Assembly: GCF_023101165.1 (NCBI RefSeq)
Contig: NZ_CP078076.1
Coordinates: 1,798,001-1,862,000, forward strand
Direction of reading: 5' to 3'
Source of the DNA: Microbacterium sufflavum
GTDB lineage: Bacteria > Actinomycetota > Actinomycetes > Actinomycetales > Microbacteriaceae
DNA length: 64,000 nucleotides
The notes under the pieces are model-generated. The model was not told the origin of the DNA and did no database searches. It saw only the letters and a list, made by a program, of their open reading frames with translations. Positions 23,381 to 31,590 of the stretch are shown here, piece by piece. Positions within the stretch are counted from its first letter, which is position 1, and every line of letters begins with the position of its first letter. Both the position numbers and the translations under genes were made by a program.

Positions 23381-26211
23381 GCGGTCACCTCGGTGGCGTC
23401 GGCGGCGGCCCGGTGCGGGTCGCGGAGGTCCAGGGTGTCGGCGGACGACCATCCGGCGTCCGCGAGGAGGGAGCGCGCCGCGGTCTCGTCGACCGCGGTG
23501 GCGAACACGGCGAGGGGGCGGCGGGCCGCGGTGTCGCGCAGTCGGGCCGCGAGCTGATCCCGGGCGGCGCCGTCGAGGCGGTCGATGCCGTCGAGCACCA
23601 CGAGCTCGGTGCGTCCGCGCAGCGCCTCGGCGAGGTCGGGGGCCGTCGCGTCCTGGTCGTCCACGAGCACGCAGCCGACGTGGGCACGCACCCACGCGGC
23701 GCGACCGGGGAGCAGGTGCCCCGCCACGCGCAGGCGACCCTCGCCCGGCGGCACCCGTCCGGCGATCGTGAGGGCGAGCACCCGCAGCGTGGCGGCGTCG
23801 AGCCCGGTGGCCACCACCGCGCTCCCCGGTGCGAGGCGCAGCGACAGGCCGTCGAGCGCGGCGATGTCGCCGCCCACCGTGAGGTCGTCGGCTGCCACGA
23901 CGGAGCCGTCGCCGGGCCACGCGGCGAGGTGTCGTTCGCGTTCCACCGCCTCGCCCTCGATGTCCACGCTCGGCAGGATGCGCTCGAGCCAGGCCGGGAT
24001 CTCCCACGCGCGCTCGCCGAGGATCGCCATGAGGGCGGGGATCAGGGTCATCCGCACCAGGAACGCGTCGATCGCGATGCCGGCCGCGAGCCCGAGCGCG
24101 ATGGGCTTGAGCGACGAGTCGCCCTCGGGCACGAACGCCACGAACACCGCGAACATGATGAGTCCGGCGGCCGTGACGACCTTCGCGGAGCCGGAGAAGC
24201 CGCTCCGCACGGCGCGCAGCGCGGCCGCGCGACGGGTCGTCCGGTCCGGGCTCTTCGCGTCGGGGTCGTGCACGAAGTCCTCTCTCATGCGCGAGACGAG
24301 GAACACCTGGTAGTCCATGGCGAGGCCGAACAGCACGCCCATCAGGATGATCGGCATGAAGCTGATGATGGGGCCGACCTTCGCGACGTGCAGGGCGTCG
24401 GCGAACCAGCCCCACTCGAACACGGCACCCGCCACGCCGAACGCGGCCACGATCGACAGCAGGTAACCGGCGGCCGCGGTGATCGGCACCCAGAGCGAGC
24501 GGAACACGATCGTGAGGAGGATGAGCGACAGGCCGATCACGAAGATGCCGAACGGCAGCAGGGCGGCTCCGAGCTGGTCGGAGATGTCGATGCCGACCGC
24601 CGTGAAGCCGGTGACTTTCAGGTCGATGCCGAACTCGTCGAGCCATTCGTCGTGGTGGCTGCGCAGCTCGCGCACGAGGTCGGCGGTGGCGGGGTCGTCG
24701 GGCGCCGTCTCCGGGATGATCTGCACGATGCCGGTGTCGGCGGTCTCGTTGGGGGTGGCGAGCGCGACCTCCTTGACCCCCGGGACGTCGGCGACCGCGT
24801 CGCCCAGGTCCTCCATCAGACCGAGCGGATCGGTGGAGGTGACGATGGTGCCGGTGAGGATGAGCGGGCCGTTGAACCCGGGACCGAACTGTTCGCCCAC
24901 GAGGTCGTAGGTCTGCCGCGCTTCGGAGTCCTTCGGAAGCACGCCCGCGTTCGGCAGCGCGAGGTCGAGGCTGAGTGCCGGGACGGCGACGACGCCGAGA
25001 CCGAGGACGATCGCGAGGGACACGAGGATCGGGCGCCGGGTGACGCCGGCGACCCAGCGGCGGCTGCCCCGAGGGCGGGGTTCGGCCGGGGGCGCCTCGG
25101 CGCCGTCGGAGGCCTCCGACGCCGCGCGGGCCGTGGCCGCCCTGACCTTCTTCGTCTTCCGCGACGTGTTCGCCCGGGGCTTCTTCGGGCGCCCGGCGAC
25201 GCGGTGGCCGAGGAAGCCGAGCAGGGCGGGCGTGAGGGTCACGGCGATCGCGACGGCCACCGCGACCGCGACCGAGGCGGCGATGCCCATCGTGGTGAGG
25301 AAGGGGATCCCGGCGAAGCCGAGGCCGATCAGCGCGATGAGCACGGTGACGCCGGCGAACACGACGGCGGAACCGGCGGTGCCGACGGCGCGCGCGGTGG
25401 ACTCCTCGGGGTCGACGCCGTCGCGCACCTGATCCTGATGCCGCGCGACGATGAAGAGCGCGTAGTCGATGCCGACGGCGAGCCCGAGCATGAGCGCGAG
25501 CAGCGGCGTGGTGGACGAGACGGTGGCGAACGCGGTCGCGGTGAAGATGCCCGCCATGGAGATGCCGACGCCGAGGATCGCGGTGAGCAGCGGCAGCCCG
25601 GCGACCACGAACGAGCGGAACGTGACGATGAGCACGAGCAGGGCGATCAGCAGCCCCACGGCCTCGGTGAGCGTGACGCCCGGGATGGAGATCGCGAACA
25701 GGTCGCCGCCGAGCGACGTCTGGGCGCCATCGGGCAGCTCGGCGCCGAGGTCAGCGACCACGGCGCGCAGGGCGTCCTTCGTCTCGTCGGACACGTCGGT
25801 GGACTCGCCGTCGAACTGCACGCGCACGATCGCCGCGGTGTCGTCGTCGTTGATCATGCCGTCGACCATCTCGTCGTACGGCGAGGTCGCCGCCAGCACC
25901 TGGTCGAGATCGCCGAGGGCGGACACGGCGTCGTCGATGGGCTCGCGGTACGCGTCGTCGTCGATGCTGTCGCCGTCGGCGGCGACCACGATGAACTGCG
26001 CGTTGGTGCCGCTCACCTGCGGGAAGGAGCGGGACAGCTGCTCGAGGCCCGCCTGCGACTCCGTGCCGGGGATGGAGAACGTGTTGTCCGTGCCCGCACC
26101 GAGCACGACGGCACCCGCGCCGGCGATGCCGAGGGCGAGGAGCCAGGAGACCAGCACGCGCCAGGGGTGCCGGAACGACCAGCGTCCGAGGGACGACAGG
26201 AGTGTGGACAC
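23377..26211 (-). CDS. MMPL-family exporter fused to a degenerate ABC-ATPase-like C-terminal domain
   Basis: A 944-residue protein. Residues 1-740 are an RND/MMPL transporter: two repeats of one plus five helices with extracytoplasmic loops, including LMLGLAVGIDYALFIVARHQ and MGVLFGLAMDYQVFLVSRMR. Residues about 770-944 resemble an ABC nucleotide-binding domain (LDGLSLRLAPGSAVVATG, then LALTIAGRVPPGEGRLRVAG). However, Walker A is replaced by GLDAATL (800-809 region, no Lys), no LSGGQ is present, Walker B reads LVVLDGIDRLD, and the H-loop His is missing. GTG 26211 follows GAGGAGAA. MMPL proteins export lipids or drugs; substrate unknown. It is repressed, presumably, by the divergent TetR. Confidence 0.85.
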   Translation of the reverse strand: MSTLLSSLGRWSFRHPWRVLVSWLLALGIAGAGAVVLGAGTDNTFSIPGTESQAGLEQLSRSFPQVSGTNAQFIVVAADGDSIDDDAYREPIDDAVSALGDLDQVLAATSPYDEMVDGMINDDDTAAIVRVQFDGESTDVSDETKDALRAVVADLGAELPDGAQTSLGGDLFAISIPGVTLTEAVGLLIALLVLIVTFRSFVVAGLPLLTAILGVGISMAGIFTATAFATVSSTTPLLALMLGLAVGIDYALFIVARHQDQVRDGVDPEESTARAVGTAGSAVVFAGVTVLIALIGLGFAGIPFLTTMGIAASVAVAVAVAIAVTLTPALLGFLGHRVAGRPKKPRANTSRKTKKVRAATARAASEASDGAEAPPAEPRPRGSRRWVAGVTRRPILVSLAIVLGLGVVAVPALSLDLALPNAGVLPKDSEARQTYDLVGEQFGPGFNGPLILTGTIVTSTDPLGLMEDLGDAVADVPGVKEVALATPNETADTGIVQIIPETAPDDPATADLVRELRSHHDEWLDEFGIDLKVTGFTAVGIDISDQLGAALLPFGIFVIGLSLILLTIVFRSLWVPITAAAGYLLSIVAAFGVAGAVFEWGWFADALHVAKVGPIISFMPIILMGVLFGLAMDYQVFLVSRMREDFVHDPDAKSPDRTTRRAAALRAVRSGFSGSAKVVTAAGLIMFAVFVAFVPEGDSSLKPIALGLAAGIAIDAFLVRMTLIPALMAILGERAWEIPAWLERILPSVDIEGEAVERERHLAAWPGDGSVVAADDLTVGGDIAALDGLSLRLAPGSAVVATGLDAATLRVLALTIAGRVPPGEGRLRVAGHLLPGRAAWVRAHVGCVLVDDQDATAPDLAEALRGRTELVVLDGIDRLDGAARDQLAARLRDTAARRPLAVFATAVDETAARSLLADAGWSSADTLDLRDPHRAAADATEVTA

Positions 26212-26235
26212 GGGTTCTCCTCGGTGGGGGTGAGC

Positions 26236-26269
26236 TGGATACACAGGTGTATCCAATACATAGATGTAT
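26236..26269. promoter_or_regulatory. Two tandem palindromes, probable TetR operators
   Basis: Site 1: TGGATACAC (26236-26244) and GTGTATCCA (26247-26255), a perfect 9-bp inverted repeat with AG centre. Site 2: ATACAT (26256-26261) and ATGTAT (26264-26269), again with AG centre. Their cores, GATACACAGGTGTATC and AATACATAGATGTATC, are clearly the same motif, centred 17 bp apart, between the MMPL gene and the TetR gene. Confidence 0.8.
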
Positions 26270-26342
26270 CGTAAGGTGATCCGGCATCGCGATTCTGTGT
26301 GCCGGGTGTGAACACGAGGCGAATCGCACCGGGAGGGAACGC

Positions 26343-26966
26343 ATGGCGGCAACGGCCACGCGCAGCCGTGAGAACACGAGGGCGCGCCTGCTCGACGCGG
26401 CGGCGCAGGTGTTCGCCGAGGTGGGCCTGGAGGGGGCGTCGGTCGAGGCGGTCTGCGAGCGCGCGGGCTTCACGCGCGGCGCGTTCTACTCCAACTTCGA
26501 CTCCAAGGACGAGCTGTTCCTGATGCTCGCCGCGCGGGTGGCCGATGCCCGCGTGGCCGCCGTGCGCACGCGCGTCGAGCAGATGCGCGCGGAGGGCGAG
26601 CTCGGCGACGGGTGCGACCCGACCGACCTCGTGCAGCAGATCATGGAGCTCGGCAGCGACGACCGGCTCGGCGTGATGCTCATGAGCGAGATCCGCATCC
26701 GCGCGCTGCGCGATCCCGCGTTCGGTGAGGCCTATCTGGCGCAGGAGCGCGAGATGGTCGGCAGCATCGCCCGGATCGTGGAGGACATCGTCGAGGCCGG
26801 GTCGCTGCGGCTGCGCCTGCCCGCGACCGACGCCGCGCGCATGCTCATGATCATCTGGGAGGGCATGACCGTGCGCGGAGCGATGGCCGGCCGCGACGAC
26901 GCCGAGCTGCGCCACTCCGGCGGCGAGGAGCTGGGTCGCCTCGTGGAACTGCTCGTCGAGTCCTAG
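26343..26966 (+). CDS. TetR/AcrR-family repressor, probable regulator of the MMPL-YhgE operon
   Basis: A 207-residue TetR protein. Residues 12-58 form the HTH (RARLLDAAAQVFAEVGLEGA, FTRGAFYSNFDSKDELFLML). The C-terminal part is a typical ligand domain. ATG 26343 follows GGGAGGGAAC. It is divergent from the exporter gene across two matching palindromes, the usual arrangement of a drug- or lipid-responsive repressor. Its stop codon overlaps that of convergent menC in a shared CTAG. Confidence 0.9.
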   Translation: MAATATRSRENTRARLLDAAAQVFAEVGLEGASVEAVCERAGFTRGAFYSNFDSKDELFLMLAARVADARVAAVRTRVEQMRAEGELGDGCDPTDLVQQIMELGSDDRLGVMLMSEIRIRALRDPAFGEAYLAQEREMVGSIARIVEDIVEAGSLRLRLPATDAARMLMIIWEGMTVRGAMAGRDDAELRHSGGEELGRLVELLVES

Positions 26967-27949
26967 CCCGGGTTCCGCGTCGCGAGCTCGTGGTGGCAGC
27001 GGGCCAGGCGGGCCAGCCACCACTCGCGCCGCTCGTCCGCCGCGGCGAGGCGCGTGAGTGCATCCGCGTCCGGGGTGACGCGCCCGACCGGGATCGCGCC
27101 GTCGACCGGGCGGAGGTCGGTCACGTCGTCGAGGAACAGCGAGCCCGTGCCGAGGCCGCAGTCGAAGCCGAGTGAGGGCAGCGCGGCCGCCAGTGCGGCG
27201 CCCTGTGACAGACCGACCGCGGTGTCGAGCGCGCTGGACACGACCGCCGGGAGTCCCGCTGCCGTCACGATCTGCAGCGCGTGGGTGACGCCTCCCAGCG
27301 GCTGCGCCTTGATCACGACGATGTCCGCGGCCCCGGCGCGGGCGACGGCGAGGGGGTCGTCCGACTTGCGGATGCTCTCGTCGGCGGCCACCGGGATGCC
27401 CATGTACTTCACGCGGGTGCGCAGTTCGGCCAGCTCGGGCACGGTCGCGCACGGCTGCTCGACGTACTCCAGGTCGTACTCCGCCAGGGCGTGCACCGCG
27501 TGCTCGGCCTCGTCCACGTTCCACAGTCCGTTGGCGTCGATGCGGACGCGCCCCTCCGGTCCCATGGCCTCGCGGACGGCGCGGACCCGGGCGACGTCAT
27601 CGGCCAGCAGCTGTCCCGGCTCGGCGACCTTGACCTTCGCGGTGCGGCACCCGGGGAAGCGGGCGAGCACCTCCGGCACCCGGCCGGGCTCGACCGCGGG
27701 CACCGTCGCGTTCACGCCGATGCGATCGCGCACGGGGGCCGGTTGCGCGCGCCAGGCGTAGTCGATCGCGGCGGCGAGCCACGTGGCGGCCTCGGCGTCG
27801 TCGTACTCCACGAACGGCGAGAACTCGGCCCACCTCTCCGGCCCCTCGAACAGCAGCGCCTCGCGGGTGTCGACGCCGCGGAACCGGGTGTGCATCGGGA
27901 GGGCGACGACCCTGGCCGTGTCGAGCAGTTCTGCGAGCGGAGGGATCAT
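26963..27949 (-). CDS. menC: o-Succinylbenzoate synthase (menaquinone biosynthesis)
   Basis: A 328-residue enolase-superfamily enzyme dehydrating SHCHC to o-succinylbenzoate. Catalytic Lys in CRTAKVKVAEPG; metal ligands in RIDANGLW, YVEQP and AADES; second Lys in IVVIKAQPLGG. The call among enolase-superfamily members is supported by menB and menE 1.5-2.5 kb away. The ATG at 27949 has CAGAAT six bases upstream, suggesting a leaderless mRNA. It is transcribed opposite to menB/menE, so the pathway is split into at least two transcripts. Confidence 0.9.
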   Translation of the reverse strand: MIPPLAELLDTARVVALPMHTRFRGVDTREALLFEGPERWAEFSPFVEYDDAEAATWLAAAIDYAWRAQPAPVRDRIGVNATVPAVEPGRVPEVLARFPGCRTAKVKVAEPGQLLADDVARVRAVREAMGPEGRVRIDANGLWNVDEAEHAVHALAEYDLEYVEQPCATVPELAELRTRVKYMGIPVAADESIRKSDDPLAVARAGAADIVVIKAQPLGGVTHALQIVTAAGLPAVVSSALDTAVGLSQGAALAAALPSLGFDCGLGTGSLFLDDVTDLRPVDGAIPVGRVTPDADALTRLAAADERREWWLARLARCHHELATRNPG

Positions 27950-28028
27950 GCCCTCATTCTGCGCCACGGGCCGCGCGGCGACGGATCCACGCGCCGACGA
28001 CCCCGAGCGTGCGCCGCACGAACAAGTG

Positions 28029-28041
28029 CCATTGACAATGG
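28029..28041. promoter_or_regulatory. 13-bp perfect palindrome over the -35 of the PadR gene
   Basis: CCATTGACAATGG (28029-28041) is a perfect palindrome with a single central base. It contains the -35 hexamer of the PadR promoter, the expected place for an autoregulatory operator. Confidence 0.55.
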
Positions 28042-28061
28042 TGTGTGACGCACAGTAATGT
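28032..28061 (+). promoter_or_regulatory. Promoter of the PadR/membrane-protein operon
   Basis: Consensus TTGACA (28032-28037) and TAATGT (28056-28061, spacer 18) or AGTAAT (28054-28059, spacer 16). The ATG at 28069 is 7 nt beyond TAATGT, so the transcript is probably leaderless. Confidence 0.65.
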
Positions 28062-28068
28062 GATCGAC

Positions 28069-28401
28069 ATGAACGAGACGCTCGACACGCACCTGCAGGA
28101 ACTGCGCCGCGGCACCGTGGTGCTGGCCTGCCTGCAGCTGCTGCGCACGGCGGGCTACGGCTACGGGCTGCTGGAAGAGCTCGAGCGCCGCGGCTTCGCG
28201 ACCGACGCGAACACGCTGTACCCCCTTCTCCGCCGGCTGGAGAAGCAGGAGTACCTGACGAGCGAGTGGAACACCGACGAGGCACGGCCGCGCAAGTTCT
28301 ACCGCACCTCGGAGGCCGGCATGCGCCTGGCCGACACCCTCACCGACGAATGGCGCGCGCTCACCGCCGCGATCGCCTCCCTCACCACCGAGGAGAACTG
28401 A
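28069..28401 (+). CDS. PadR-family transcriptional regulator
   Basis: A 110-residue winged-helix protein. LRRGTVVLACLQLLRTAGYG, then YGLLEELERRGFATDANTLY and PLLRRLEKQEYL are the PadR core. Short PadR-s proteins like this repress adjacent operons. The ATG at 28069 was chosen over a GTG at 28045 because it sits at the leaderless position of a strong promoter. It is one base from the membrane-protein gene, the usual PadR-HAAS pair. Confidence 0.9.
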   Translation: MNETLDTHLQELRRGTVVLACLQLLRTAGYGYGLLEELERRGFATDANTLYPLLRRLEKQEYLTSEWNTDEARPRKFYRTSEAGMRLADTLTDEWRALTAAIASLTTEEN

Positions 28402-28402
28402 C

Positions 28403-29380
28403 ATGACCGCCACTCTCACCGAGCGCTACATCAGCGCGACGATCCGCAGTCTGCCGCCCGAGACGCAGGGCGACGTGCGTGCCGAGCTCGAGGCGTCCAT
28501 CGCCGACGCCGTCGAAGCCCGCATCGACCTGGGGGAGGACCCGCAGGAGGCCGAGCGCGCCGCGCTGACGGCGCTGGGGGATCCCGGAGCCCTCGCCGCG
28601 GGATACGCCGACCGCCCGCTGCACCTGATCGGCCCGCGGTACTACCTCGCCTGGTGGCGGCTGCTGAAGCTGCTGCTGATGATCGTGCCGGTCTGCGCGC
28701 TCGGCGGCGTGGCGCTCGGACAGACGATCGCGGGAGCCCCTGTCGGCGAGGTGATCTCCAGCGCCGTCCTGGCGACCGGGGGCACCATCCTGCACGTCTG
28801 CTTCTGGACCACGCTCGTGTTCGTCATCCTGGAACGGTCGGGCACCGACGCCGGGATGAAATGGGACGTCGACCAGCTGCCCGAGGCGTCGGACGACGGC
28901 GTCGGCCGCAACGAGCTGATCGCCTCGCTCGTGTTCCTCGGGCTCGCGGTGGGCGCCCTGCTCTGGGATCGGTTCCGCGGCTTCGTGGTGGTCGACGGCG
29001 AGGCACTGCCCATCCTCGACCCCGGTCTGTGGCCGTGGGGGATCGGTGTGCTGTTCCTCCTCATCGTCGCCGAGGCCGTGTTTGCGATCGTCGTCTACCG
29101 TCGCCGCGGGTGGAGCACCGCGCTCGCCGTGGTGAACACGGTCCTCGCCGTGGCCTTCCTCGCCTGGACCCTGACCCTGCTCCTCACCGGCGACCTGGTG
29201 AACCCGGACTTCCTCGCGCACATCGTCGCGGCGGGCGGCGACGGATTCGCCGCCGGTGACGCCGAGGCCGCCGACGAGGGCGGGATCTTCCGCATCCTCG
29301 CCGTGCTGCTCGGATTCGGCATCGCACTGGGCGTCGGCTGGGACATCGTCGACGGCTGGCGCAAGGCTCGCCGGCGCTGA
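28403..29380 (+). CDS. HAAS-type membrane protein paired with PadR
   Basis: A 325-residue protein. Residues 1-75 form a soluble helical domain (ERYISATIRSLPPETQGDVR, AERAALTALGDPGALAAGYA) of the HAAS/DUF1700 type that accompanies PadR regulators. Residues 80-325 hold seven or so membrane segments. The DNA-binding partner, one base upstream, suggests a membrane-linked sensing unit; the signal is unknown. A perfect hairpin lies just after the stop. Confidence 0.75.
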   Translation: MTATLTERYISATIRSLPPETQGDVRAELEASIADAVEARIDLGEDPQEAERAALTALGDPGALAAGYADRPLHLIGPRYYLAWWRLLKLLLMIVPVCALGGVALGQTIAGAPVGEVISSAVLATGGTILHVCFWTTLVFVILERSGTDAGMKWDVDQLPEASDDGVGRNELIASLVFLGLAVGALLWDRFRGFVVVDGEALPILDPGLWPWGIGVLFLLIVAEAVFAIVVYRRRGWSTALAVVNTVLAVAFLAWTLTLLLTGDLVNPDFLAHIVAAGGDGFAAGDAEAADEGGIFRILAVLLGFGIALGVGWDIVDGWRKARRR

Positions 29381-29384
29381 CCCG

Positions 29385-29421
29385 CGGAGTGCACCCACCC
29401 GGACCGGGTGGGTGCACTCCG
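29385..29421. terminator. Perfect 18-bp-arm hairpin after the PadR operon
   Basis: The arms 29385-29402 and 29404-29421 are perfectly complementary around a single A (core CACCCACCCGG-A-CCGGGTGGGTG). It can extrude from either strand. The following bases are not T-rich, so it may act as a terminator, an mRNA 3' protector or a protein site. Confidence 0.6.
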
Positions 29422-29454
29422 TGTCGCTCGGAGGCGGGGAATAGGCTGGGAGAC

Positions 29455-30375
29455 GTGACCGATGCCTTCGTCTCCGACCTGTTCGACCCGTCCGAATGGG
29501 TGCTCGCGCCCGGCGCCGAGGACTACACCGACATCACCGCGCACGTGTCGCGCGACGGCGGTGTCGCCCGCATCGCGTTCGACCGGCCCGAGGTGCGCAA
29601 CGCGTTCCGGCCGCACACGGTCGACGAGCTCTACCGCGCCCTCGACATCGCCCGGCAGGACGCCCGCATCGGCGCGGTGCTCCTCACCGGCAACGGCCCG
29701 AGCCCGAAGGACGGCGGCTGGGCGTTCTGCTCCGGCGGTGACCAGCGCATCCGCGGCCGCGACGGCTACAAGTACTCCGACTCCGAGACCGCCCTGATCG
29801 ACGGGCAGTCGCGCGCGGCCGTCGGGCGCCTGCACATCCTGGAGGTGCAGCGCCTGATCCGCTTCATGCCGAAGGTGGTCATCGCGGTCGTGCCCGGATG
29901 GGCGGCCGGCGGAGGACACTCGCTGCACGTCGTGTGCGACCTCACGATCGCGTCGGCCGAAGAGGCGCGGTTCAAGCAGACCGACGCCGACGTGGGGAGC
30001 TTCGACGCCGGCTACGGCTCCGCGTACATGGCGCGCCAGGCCGGGCAGAAGTTCGCGCGCGAGGTGTTCTTCCTCGCCGAGGAGTACTCCGCGCAGCGGG
30101 CGTACGAGGCGGGCGCCGTGAACCGTGTGGTGCCGCACGCCGAGCTGGAGCGCGAGGCGCTGAAGATGGCGCGCACCGTGCTCACCAAGTCGCCCACCGC
30201 GATCCGCATGCTGAAGTTCGCGTTCAACGCGGTCGACGACGGGCTGGTGGGCCAGCAGGTGTTCGCGGGAGAGGCCACCCGTCTCGCCTATGGCACCGAC
30301 GAGGCGGTCGAGGGTCGCGACTCGTTCCTGGAGAAGCGCGCGCCCGACTGGTCCTCCTTCCCCTGGCACTACTGA
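29455..30375 (+). CDS. menB: 1,4-Dihydroxy-2-naphthoyl-CoA synthase (menaquinone biosynthesis)
   Basis: A 306-residue crotonase-superfamily enzyme that closes the naphthoquinone ring from OSB-CoA. Oxyanion-hole segments GWAFCSGGDQRIRG and GWAAGGGHSLHVV are clear. FKQTDADVGSFDAGYGSAYM places an Asp (D177) where the bicarbonate-dependent class has Gly, so it belongs to the type with an internal carboxylate base, as in mycobacteria. GTG start 29455 with TAGGCT 7 nt upstream is the leaderless signature. It lies 23 nt before menE. Confidence 0.95.
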   Translation: MTDAFVSDLFDPSEWVLAPGAEDYTDITAHVSRDGGVARIAFDRPEVRNAFRPHTVDELYRALDIARQDARIGAVLLTGNGPSPKDGGWAFCSGGDQRIRGRDGYKYSDSETALIDGQSRAAVGRLHILEVQRLIRFMPKVVIAVVPGWAAGGGHSLHVVCDLTIASAEEARFKQTDADVGSFDAGYGSAYMARQAGQKFAREVFFLAEEYSAQRAYEAGAVNRVVPHAELEREALKMARTVLTKSPTAIRMLKFAFNAVDDGLVGQQVFAGEATRLAYGTDEAVEGRDSFLEKRAPDWSSFPWHY

Positions 30376-30398
30376 CCGAGCACATCCCGGAGGCACGC

Positions 30399-31553
30399 AT
30401 GACCGCCCTGATCCCGACCGATGCGGAAGACACGGGACAGCTGCGGGACGCACTCCAGCGGGCGCTCGACGGCGGCCCGGCGCTCGGCTTCGGCATGCTG
30501 GGCGGTGCTCCGGAGCACGTGGCGGACGGCATAGCGGCGGTCATCGCGACCTCGGGGTCGAGCGGCATCCCCAAGCGCGTGGCCCTGAGCGCGGAGGCGC
30601 TGCGGGCGAGCGCCGAGGCCACGGCCGCGCGCATCGGCGAGGGACGGTGGCTGCTCGCGCTCCCGGCCGGTTACGTCGCCGGGCTCCAGGTCATGGTGCG
30701 CTCGCTCCTCGCCGGGACGGAGCCGCGGCAGATCGAGGGACGCTTCTCCCCGGTGTCGTTTGCCGAGGCGACGCTGGCCATGCTGCGCCCGGCGGGTGCG
30801 GCGGGTGTTCCCGAGCTGTACACCTCGCTCGTGCCCGCCCAGATCGCCACGCTGCTCGACGCGGCGGAGGACACCGCCGTGCGCGCGGCACTGCAGGCGT
30901 ACCGGGCGATCCTCGTGGGCGGGCAGGCGCTGCCGGAGCCGCTCAGGGAGCGCGCGGGCGACCTGGGCGTGCGGATCGTGCGCACCTACGGCTCGACCGA
31001 GACCAGCGGCGGCTGCGTGTACGACGGCGTGCCGCTCGACACGGTCGCGGTGCGGGTGGTCGACGGCGAGCTCCGCATCGCCGGACCCATGCTCGCGGAG
31101 GGCTACCTGGGCGACGGCTCGCTCACGGCTCGCACCTTCCTGCACGACGAGCACGGCATCCGGTGGTACCGCACGGGCGACCTCGGCCTCGTGGAGGACG
31201 GGGTCGTGCGCGTGCACGGCCGGGCGGACAACGTGATCGTGTCGGGCGGGATCAACATCTCGCTGGACAGGGTGGAGCGCATCGTGCGGCGCGTGCCGGG
31301 GCTGCACGAGGCGGTGGTGGTGCCGGTGCCGGACGAGCGCTGGGGTGAGGCGTCGGTGATCGTCGCGCCGCGGGGCGAGGTGCTGCGGCGCAGCGAGGCG
31401 GAACAGCTGGGGCAGGCGCGCGAGGCGGTGGCGGCCGAGATCGGCGCGCACGCCCGTCCCTCGCGTCTCGTCCTGGTCGACGAGCTCGCGGTGCTGTCGT
31501 CGGGGAAGCCCGACCGCGAGGCGATCCGCCGGTCGGTCGCGGAACTGCACTGA
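30399..31553 (+). CDS. menE: o-Succinylbenzoate-CoA ligase (AMP-dependent)
   Basis: A 384-residue adenylate-forming enzyme activating OSB to OSB-CoA. AMP-binding motif IATSGSSGIPKRVALS, A5 TYGSTETSGG, A7/A8 WYRTGDLGLVEDG, and the catalytic Lys in LSSGKPDREAI. It is shorter than many acyl-CoA ligases, as usual for actinobacterial MenE. ATG 30399 after CGGAGG. Third men gene of the locus. Confidence 0.9.
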   Translation: MTALIPTDAEDTGQLRDALQRALDGGPALGFGMLGGAPEHVADGIAAVIATSGSSGIPKRVALSAEALRASAEATAARIGEGRWLLALPAGYVAGLQVMVRSLLAGTEPRQIEGRFSPVSFAEATLAMLRPAGAAGVPELYTSLVPAQIATLLDAAEDTAVRAALQAYRAILVGGQALPEPLRERAGDLGVRIVRTYGSTETSGGCVYDGVPLDTVAVRVVDGELRIAGPMLAEGYLGDGSLTARTFLHDEHGIRWYRTGDLGLVEDGVVRVHGRADNVIVSGGINISLDRVERIVRRVPGLHEAVVVPVPDERWGEASVIVAPRGEVLRRSEAEQLGQAREAVAAEIGAHARPSRLVLVDELAVLSSGKPDREAIRRSVAELH

Positions 31554-31590
31554 CGCGTCGCCCGCCCGCGGTCCTGCCAGACTGGGGCGC

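Noticed and set aside
23381..24646. In-frame upstream extension of the YhgE/Pip gene
   Set aside because: It lies within the MMPL gene; the ATGA overlap at 23380 gives the natural start and signal-anchor helix.
23413..26274. 953-residue plus-strand frame opposite the MMPL gene
   Set aside because: His/Glu/Asp/Arg-rich low-complexity translation with no domain; the minus-strand MMPL motifs are clear.
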